Assembly: GCA_039720395.1 (NCBI GenBank)
Contig: JBBPBK010000051.1
Span: 1-64,000 of the forward strand
Reading direction: 5' to 3'
DNA length: 64,000 bases
From: Liquidambar formosana
Lineage: Eukaryota > Streptophyta > Magnoliopsida > Saxifragales > Altingiaceae
Below, piece after piece: positions 56,544-64,000 of this stretch. Each line of letters opens with the position of its first letter. Positions within the stretch are counted from its first letter, which is position 1. Under the pieces are notes generated by a model. The model was not told where the DNA came from. It saw only the letters and a program-made list of their open reading frames with translations, and ran no database searches. The position numbers and the translations under genes are program-made.

Positions 56544-57600
56544 ACTAGTTTATAACCCGTGCGTTGCACGGGTGAGGTTTATAAATATAAATATTGTGAA
56601 CAATATAAATTAATTAATTTTATATATATATAAGGGAAAAAGATAGATAATATGAAATAGAACCACAACCGTCATAGTAGTTCAGATGGTAAAGAACCAC
56701 GGCTCCAAAATCATAAATCTTGAGTTCGTGTCTTCGCTCCTCTACTATCGAATGTATGGACTTGGGGATGGTTTGTGCATCATGGAAAATAGTTTGGATC
56801 TAACAGTTTGAGATATTCCTCGTTCGGAAAAAGTGTATTTACACAATTTTTTAAGCATTTTTATAGTTTTTTAAGCATTTTTATAATTTTTTAATACATA
56901 TTCCGGTGTGTCGCGTTTTCTTTTTTAATCATTATTGCCTTTATTTGTCTCCCTTTCTGATTATAAATATTTATAATTTTATACGTTTAACTTTTGGGAA
57001 ATGAGATGAATAGACATAAAAAAAAATGAAGAAATATGATATAGTCTACTAAGTTTGGATTGAATATTGTATAATATAGGTTTTTCGATTTTCCCACATA
57101 AAAACAAAAAGATATGCAGTGTACACCAAGCGTCAACCTACTTATACCGTGTGAAAAAGAACAGTGAAAACCAAAAAATAGAAAAGTTAGACAATTTACT
57201 TTTTGGTGATTACTTCCCAACTTAATACCAAACATGAAACATTAGTAATCCTTTTGAAGTATGTATATAGTCAATGTGTAGCAAGTTGGCAGAGAATATT
57301 CTTTCTTTGGCATTAAGTTGGACATTGATCACTAAAAAGTAATTTCTCCAAAAGTCATATCTTTTTGGGAAATTACTTGTTAGTGATTCTTTCCAAACTT
57401 AATACGATAAAAAGAAAATTGATAGTTATTTTGACGTAAGTATACAGGTAATTTGTAGCAAGTTGATAGTTATTGTCCTTTTTTAGCATTAGATTGAACA
57501 ATAGTCACTAAAAGGTAATTTTACCTTTTTCCCTAACTGTTCACAAACAGACACGTGGCACAAGGAGGTTTCCTTTCCTCCGTTTTAGTATATATACTAG
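56544..57600 (+). mobile_element. Helitron-like element 1
   Basis: It begins CTAGTTTATAACCCGTGCGTTGCACGGGT, with a 7-bp-arm hairpin CCCGTGC-GTT-GCACGGG at 56556-56572. It ends with a hairpin GGAGG-TTTCCTTT-CCTCC followed by GTTTTAGTATATATACTAG, then T, at about 57571-57601. A 3' hairpin before CTAG and T, and no target duplication, fit Helitrons. A clear 5' TC end is not certain. Inside is a tRNA-like segment (GTAGTTCAGATGGTAAAG ... GAGTTCGTGTC) near 56679. There is no Rep/helicase gene, so it would be non-autonomous. Confidence 0.5.
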
Positions 57601-57704
57601 TTTATAACCCATGCAACGCACGGAGGAAGTTTGTAAAAATAAATATTATGAAAAATAAAAATTATATATATATATATATATATATAACATTGATCAGATC
57701 AGTA

Positions 57705-57840
57705 CGTGTTGATATAAGTTATATTAGTATCATGTATTGGGGGTTGTATCCCTTATATTGGCGCAATGTATCCCTTAACCCATTAATGCATGGGTACAAC
57801 CCCCAATGCGAGTGTTGATATAATTTATATCAACACATGC
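57705..57840. mobile_element. (TA)n-associated MITE, copy 4
   Basis: Preceded by (TA)n at about 57663-57687. The left arm GTGTTGATATAAGTTATATTA and the inverted right arm GTGTTGATATAAATTATATCA enclose GGGGGTTGTA / TACAACCCCC. It is the clearest hairpin of the family. A TCTTATATATAGATATATAATATA tail follows. Confidence 0.85.
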
Positions 57841-58843
57841 TTACCCGATCATTATCTTATATATAGATATATAATATACACTCGTAATAGTAGTTTAGAT
57901 GGCAAAAAATCACGGCTCAGGAATCAAGTTTCGAGTTCGTGTCTTCGTTTCCTCATTATCGGATGCATAGACTTGCGAATGGTTTGTGCATCATATGGGA
58001 TTAGTTTGGGCTTAACGGTTTGAGATATCCCTTATTTGGTAAAAATGTATTTGAACAATTTTTTTAAGCACTTTTATAGTTTTGTAAGTAATTTGTATCA
58101 TTTTCTGTGTATTTTCACCGTTTCCATATAATGATTCTCTTCTTAATTATAACTTAAGGGCACATGTTAAGGATATTATCAATCAACTTGCTACAAATTT
58201 GTATTCATGTTTTAAAATGATTACCAATTTCATTTGTTTGCTATTTAGTTGGGAAGTGAGAGAGGGAAAAAGAAAAGTTTAGAGAGAGAGAGAGAGAATG
58301 GGTGGAGCAAAGATGGAATGAAAAGAAGATAAGAGAACATATAGATCTTTTTAATTTTAGGTTATAAACCATCTGAAGAATTTGATTAAAATAATTTTTT
58401 TTTTGTCAAAGATAGATCGGGAGAATTTGAAGATTTCAACATGTCGTTTTTTTTTTTTTAAATAATTTTTTCCTCTAACTATCTCTCTTTTTTATTATGA
58501 CTATTCATAATTTTATACGTTCAATTTTTTGGAGAGAAGATGAATAGGTATAAAGAAAACGAATAAATATGATAGTTTACAAAGTTTGGGATGAATATTG
58601 TATAGTATAAGTTTTTCAATTCTCTCACATAAAAACAAAGAGATATATGATGAATACCAAACGACAATTTACTTGCATGAAAAAAGAGTAGTGAACACCA
58701 AAAAAAGTTTTTCCTCAAAAAACTTTTGTTTGGTATTAAAATAGAAAGTGGTTACTGAAAAATCAATTTCCTCAAAAGTTACTATAAGTAACTTTTTGAA
58801 AAAATTACGTTTATATATATATATATAGCACTGATCAGGTCAG

Positions 58844-58981
58844 TACGTGTTGATATAAGTTATATCAATATCATGCATTGGGGGTTGCACCTCTTATATT
58901 AACGCAATGTATCCCTTAACCCATTAAAGCATAAGGTACAACCCCTAATACAGGTGTTGATATGATTTATATCAGCACATG
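58844..58981. mobile_element. (TA)n-associated MITE, copy 5
   Basis: Preceded by (TA)n at about 58812-58827. Same arms and centre as copy 4 with a few changes (GGGGGTTGCACC; GGTACAACCCC). Copies 4 and 5 lie in the two tandem units of Helitron-like element 2, so they derive from one insertion. Confidence 0.83.
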
Positions 58982-60318
58982 CTTACCCGATCATCATCAT
59001 CTTATATCTATATATATATAATACACACTCGCAATGGTAGCTTAGATGGCAAGGAACCACGACTTAGGAATCAAGTCTCGAAATCGTGTTTTCGCTCCCT
59101 CATTATCGGATGTATAAATTTGCGGATAGTTTATGCATCATGAGGGATTAGTTTGGGCCTAACAGTTTGAGATACCCCTTATTTGGTAAAACTGTATTTG
59201 CACAATTTTTTAAGCATTTTTATAGTTTTGTAAGTAATTTGTACCATTCTCTATGCATTTTCACCGTTTCCATATAAGGATGATCTCCTTAATTGCAGCT
59301 TAAGGGCACATGTTAAGGATATTATCAATCAACTTGCTACAAATTGATTGTATCCATGTTTTAAAATGACTACCAATTTTCTTTGTTTGCTATTAAGTTG
59401 GAAAGTGAGAGAGGGAGAAAGAAAAGTTTAGAGAGAGAGAGAGAGAATGGGTGGAGCAAAGAGGGAAAGAGAAGAAGACAAAAGAACATATAAATCTTTT
59501 CAATTTTTGGTAATAAACCATCTGAAGAATTTTGATTAAAATAATATTTTTTTTCGCCGAATACAGATATGGAGAATTTGAAGATTTCGATGTGTCATTT
59601 TTTTTAAAATCATTTTTTCCTCTAACTATATCTCTTTCTTATTATAACAATTTATAATTTTTTACGTTCAATTTTTGAGAGAGAAGATGAATAAGTATAA
59701 AGAAACGAAAAAATATGGTAATTTACAAAGTTTGGGATAAACATTATACAGTGCAGGTTTTTTGATTCTCTCACATGAAAACAAAGAGATATGTGGTGAA
59801 TACCAAGCGACAATTTACTTACATGAAAAAGAGCAGTGAACAACAAAAAAAAGTTGGGGAAATTACTTTTTGATGACCGCTTCTTAACTTAATACCAGAC
59901 AAAATAAGGTGGTAATCATTTTGAAACACGTATACAGTCAATTTGTAGCAAATTGACAGAAAATTACTTTTGTTTGGTATTAAAATGGAAAGTGGTCACT
60001 AAAAAAGCAATTTCCCCAAAAGTCATTAAAAGTAACTTTTTGGAAAAATTACGTTTTAGTGATCAGCTTTCAATGTAATACGAAAAAAAAGAAATTAGTA
60101 GTCATTTTACGCATGTATATAGTTAATTTGTAGCAAGTTGACAGTTAATATCTTTTATTGGTATTAAGTTATAAAAGGATCACCAAAAGGTAATTTTTCA
60201 AAAAAATTCACTGTTAAGCACGTGGTTTGAAAAAAAATAAAAATAAAAAAAAAAAATAAATAAAGATGACGCGTGGCACAACTACAGGAGGACCATTCCT
60301 CCGTTTTAGTATATATAT

Positions 60319-62039
60319 AATAGATAATAGATGATGAACAAAGTTTTGTGCTAATCTTAATAAAGTGGAAGGAAAAGTTCACAGATGAAAAGAAGCTTGC
60401 AGCAAATTTATTAAATTATAGGAAATTCGCAATTTGTGAGGTGGGCTAGGGTTAATATTTAGGAGGGAGGACATTTGGCGGTGGGAAAGGTGAAGAGGCC
60501 AGCTTGGTTTCCAAAGTTTCGTTTTGTTTAGGCGGGATGAAAAAAAATGTTAAAAATAAGAACATATTTAAATGTTGCATTTTATTAAGGGCATTTGTCT
60601 CATTTTATTTGTCTTTTTAACATCGTTTAGAGATGATTCTAATAGTGTGTCAATGTAATTTCAGAAACAAGAGAGAATATATTTGTAATTGTCATATTCG
60701 AGAGGGAGTGTAAATGTAATTTACCTAATTTCAAAATATATATCTATTTATATCTATACTTCTATACTATTTATAAAAGTCTTTATCTTAGAAAAACTTT
60801 TGATTGACCATTATACCTTTATTTTAAATTTTAAATATTTATTCGTCCCCCTAATTTAAACAATTAAGAATATTAATTTTCTTGCAAAAAATAAAAAATT
60901 TAAGAGAAAGAAAGTTCATAAATTCTACCCAACCTCTACTACTATGCATGTCTCCTAACTAATTTTTTATTCATACCATAACTATATATGTGTATATATA
61001 TATTTGAGAATTTATAAATTTTCTTGTATCTTTTATTATTTAAATATTATTCGCACGTGTACCCATATTTAGTGCACTTTAAAATGCAAACTGATTATCA
61101 AAATATTTCAAGGAGGTTTTTTATTTTTTATTTTTTTGAAAATATTATTATTTTAATAAGTTATTCCCAAAATGAGTTGGAGAAAATTTTCCCACAATAG
61201 ATATCCGTATGATTCCTAGATACCACAATGCCTTGCATGTTGAAATTTGAAACCGTTAGGTGACAGTTTTATTTAAAGTACCTAAGAACAAGAAGAAGAA
61301 GAAGAAGAGCAATCATAGTGTTCATTGCGTTGCCAGAGTGGATCACGATCGAGGTGACGATGTCAACAATCTAGCCACCAGTAGCTTGTGAGCTTGCCAT
61401 GGCTATGATCAGTGGTGGAACCAGGAATTTAGTTGAGGAAGGCCAACTATCAATGCTCTTCACGGGTTCATGACGTCAGTGACTCAATGTGGCCGTTGCG
61501 GCGTCACTTGTTGATACCGTTGTAGCCAAGGGTGGAGCCACTCAGCCACCTTAGGGGCTAGCCCGGGCTTTAGCCTAGTTAAGCCGTATCATTTTTTTTT
61601 TTTTTTTTTTCCATAGGTATTAGAAGTGGATTTTACCCCTGTAGCCCAAGGAAGATTTTGCCTCAACCTAAGGCCTCCAGGCGAATTTCAATTCCTAATT
61701 CCGCCTTTGGCTGTAGTTGTAAGGAGATTCGATGATACTGTGATAAGTGATCACGATTCGCGAAGGATAGGGTGAGAACAAAACCTACCCACTCTTGAGC
61801 CTTTTGAGCTCTGTGTGTGATGAGGGAGGGGATGAGTTCTTTGTGCAGATGGGGTACAATGACGGTATGGGGGAAGTGATAGTGAAAGTGACAGAAAGAC
61901 TTTTGAGCTTCCACTTTCTAGACTCTAGAATCTAGACTTAGTGTTCTTAGTAAAAAATGAATAAAAAACTAAAGTCTAGACTTCTCTTTTGCTGATAAAT
62001 ATAGTGATATATGTAAGTTTTAGATTTGTCCTTTAATGA
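60319..62039. other. Intergenic, dispersed-repeat relics, no gene
   Basis: AT-rich to 61270, then a GAAGAAGAAG run. A GC-richer stretch at 61310-61740 contains phrases such as GTGGTGGAACCAGGAATTTAG and GGGTGGAGCCACTCAGCC, and a T-run at 61592-61610. These look like parts of a widespread plant repeat whose other edge may be near 62310-62362 (GAGCCACCTAGG ... GGCTGCGCCCCTGG). The ORF at 61663-61914 (minus) is not convincing. Confidence 0.4.
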
Positions 62040-62308
62040 GATGTGAGAGTGATGTGAGGAATGGGCAGCAGGTGGTAAAATTTAAGGGTTAAAAATAAAA
62101 TGAGAATGACCAAAAGTGAAATTGCCGAAAAAATAGAGGGGTCAAAAATCAAATGAGAAGGATCAAAAATGTAAAATTACCGAAAGATTATAAGAGTAAA
62201 ATATATGAGATGCGAGAGTGATGCGAGGAATAGGCAGCAGGTGGTAAAATTTAGGGGTTAAAAATAAAATGAGAAGGATCAAACGTAAAATTACCGAAAG
62301 ATTATATG
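62040..62308. repeat. Tandem duplication, period about 172 bp
   Basis: ATG(T/C)GAGAGTGATG(T/C)GAGGAAT(G/A)GGCAGCAGGTGG occurs at 62040 and 62212. It is followed by GGTTAAAAATAAAATGAGAA and, at each end, AAAATTACCGAAAGATTAT. About 1.6 units are present. Confidence 0.8.
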
Positions 62309-62564
62309 TGGAGTCAGCCGAGCCAGTAGAGCCACCTAGGTCCTTACTGGCTGCGCCCCTGGTTGTGATCCATTAAACTCACCAAGCAATTTTTTTCCCT
62401 TTTTTCTTTTATCTACCCACCAAGAGCAAAAATGGGTGTGGTGATGTACGATTACAAAGGGAATTTTGTAGGAACATTAACAAAATTAACTGAGTTAAAA
62501 TGGCCTAAAGAGGTTAAAGTTTTATATATTAAAAGAAATGTAAGTTTACAGATCAAATAATTCT

Positions 62565-63815
62565 CAAAATCCAATTAACTTGAAATTTGGCATGTATGAT
62601 GTGTATGATAAGAATATGTAATCTAAAGGTTGGATTGACGAAATATGATTTCTATAAAAAGATATTGACGTGTGTAAATGTAAAAAGTTACACCGGCCAA
62701 GTGTCAACAGAACCCTCCTTACATATGTACATATATAGTCCATATCTTAAGAGGTTAACCTAATCTAATGTTGCGTTAGGTCAGTCTTTAAAACTCTATC
62801 TGTAACTTGAATTTTGCAAACCTAATCGTTGGATTAGATCTGCTTCATATAAAAGTTATGCATACTAAAAATCAAGTTGATCTAAGATTAAGAGGTGCTT
62901 TATTCATGAATGTAAAAAATGAGTCATTGTCATTGATTAAAAAATATAAGTTTTGGATCAAACATCAATCAATCTCGGATTGATTTTTGGCATGCATCAC
63001 CTATATGATAAAACTATTTACTCCAATGATTAGTTTCGCAAAATACGTACCGCAAGTAGAGATTTGGAGAGTGACCTAACGCAAACCTAGGTTAGCTTAA
63101 CCTTATGAAGGAAACTCTATATATATAAAATGACGGTTAGGTGAAGACATACTGATTTAAATATCAGCACTTGTATTGGGGCTTGTACCTTATGCATTGA
63201 TGGATTACAGGATACACCAGCCCAACGTACAAGGTATAATCCTAATATATAGTGTTGATATAACTTATATCAAAACATGCTGACTTGACCAAGACTGTAT
63301 TTATATATCTAATCTCCAATCAATGTGAAATTTAGAGTGCATGATTTTCATAAGAAGAGTATTTAATCCAACAGTTGATTCGGAAAAACATGGATCCTAC
63401 AAAAAGTTATGGAGGGGTGTAAGAGTAAAAAGCTTTATACCGGGTGTAAACGAATCCTTCCCTTAACTATTCTTACACCCCTCAATAACTTTTTGTAAGA
63501 TCCATGTTTTTCCGAATCAACCATTGGATTAAATACTCATTTCATGGAAATCATACGCACCAAATTTCACACCGATCGGATACTCATAAACATCTCATCT
63601 ATAAATTCATTTTTCTTTTTGCAAATAAAATTATGATTTAGGCCGCTTTATTGATGGAGTAATTCCTAATTTTCAATCAATGTGAAATTTGACGTACATG
63701 ATCTCTATGAGAGTAGTTTCTAATCCAACGGTTGGTTTTGAAAAATGTTGATCCTACAAAAGATTATTAAAGGGTATAATAGTAAAAAGATTTACACCAA
63801 ATGTATGTAAATTGA
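62565..63815. repeat. Cluster of related 120-150-bp units in direct and inverted order
   Basis: Units near 62565-62720, 62955-63070, 63305-63455 and 63665-63815 share TGAAATTT(G/A)G, then CATGAT, TAATCCAA(C/T)(G/A)GTTG, a GATCCTACAAAAAG-like stretch and a TGTAA(G/A)AGTAAAAAG(C/A)TTTA end. A further unit at 63465-63590 is inverted. With the unit before it, that one forms a foldback of about 120-bp arms (GATTCGGAAAAACATGGATC against its complement near 63510). No coding sequence is seen to the window end. Confidence 0.75.
63149..63280. mobile_element. (TA)n-associated MITE, copy 6, diverged
   Basis: ATATCAGCACTTGTATTGGGGCTTGTACCTT is mirrored by AAGGTATAATCCTAATATATAGTGTTGATATAA and ends TATATCAAAACATGCTGAC. 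The centre and arms match the family, but there is no long (TA)n tract here. It lies between units of the repeat cluster. Confidence 0.55.
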
Positions 63816-64000
63816 TCCCTCCTTATATATTATGTTCGCTAACAAAGGATTTCTCCCATTTTTTCTAAACAATGGAATCAATCTCAATTCTCCAACTTTT
63901 TGACAGTGTAGTGTGTACAAAGGGGTACAAGTAGCACATAATATGAAAAAACTTAAAAATCAAAATCCCAAAATTATCCTAAATCAATACATGCATAAGA

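Larger units (their letters stand above)
57597..60318 (+). mobile_element. Helitron-like element 2 with internal 1.15-kb tandem unit
   Basis: It starts directly where element 1 ends (CTAGTTTATAACCC(A)TGCAACGCACGG). It closes with GGAGG-ACCATT-CCTCC then GTTTTAGTATATATATAATAG near 60318, the same end as element 1. Internally a unit is repeated twice, at about 57690-58830 and 58830-59990. Each unit has a (TA)n-MITE, a tRNA-like segment (near 57888 and 59035), an AGAGAGAGAGAATGGGTGGAGC block (near 58285 and 59432), and a TTACTTTTTGGTGAT(C/T)AC-type tail. Element 1 has one unit without the MITE. Nothing coding is seen. Confidence 0.5.

Overview
The window is nuclear DNA from a flowering plant, probably a eudicot. 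It is AT-rich, most genes contain or abut transposable elements, and the recognisable genes are plant families: FAR1/FHY3-related proteins, an NLR-like resistance protein, VQ-motif proteins and a small plant membrane protein. I cannot name the species. Only three open genes look plausibly functional: the NLR-like gene at 15383-17461, the VQ gene at 45762-46295 and, with a reservation about its C-terminus, the small membrane protein at 52642-52899. Much of the rest is transposon or duplicated sequence.

Left part (1-12 kb). A partial GRF-zinc-finger-like ORF lies at the left edge. A FAR1/FHY3-type (MULE-transposase-derived) gene follows on the minus strand (4178-1452). Its four-exon frame is intact across the whole gene except for four stop codons, each one C-to-T change from a sense codon. 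Two members of one long-TIR Mutator-like (MULE) family sit end to end. The first is represented by its right TIR, ending at 7208. The second is a complete 4.8-kb element (7230-12011) with 0.85-kb TIRs and a 9-bp target duplication (CTCTGTTGG), and it carries a further nested element. Shared internal repeats suggest the FAR1-like gene is the dead transposase of the first element.

Middle part (12-35 kb). The NLR-like gene lacks a nucleotide-binding domain and has a 21-residue repeat between its coiled-coil and winged-helix parts. Its 3' half and flank were duplicated in tandem, making a short chimeric LRR ORF at 21317. The two copies date later insertions, because each serves as the empty site for the other. 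A 1.06-kb TIR element sits in copy A. Copy B holds a 1.06-kb hAT-like element, a SINE and a 1.66-kb solo LTR. A third, older copy of the flank lies at 31.8-32.7 kb, followed by a 236-bp satellite-like array.

Right-centre (35.4-50.9 kb). A roughly 5.6-kb segment carrying a VQ gene is duplicated in tandem. In copy I the VQ gene is frameshifted, a SINE has inserted, and a 4.2-kb block with a second decayed FAR1-like gene (39387-37156) plus a minisatellite is present. In copy II the VQ gene is open and a palindromic MITE with four hairpins has inserted.

Right end (51-64 kb). Beyond the small membrane-protein gene there are only repeats: a third MULE end, foldback MITEs, two abutting Helitron-like elements with a tandem 1-kb unit, MITEs embedded in (TA)n tracts, and a cluster of inverted and direct 150-bp units. 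Long stretches without genes are described in the feature list. No rRNA, functional tRNA, CRISPR or organellar sequence was seen.
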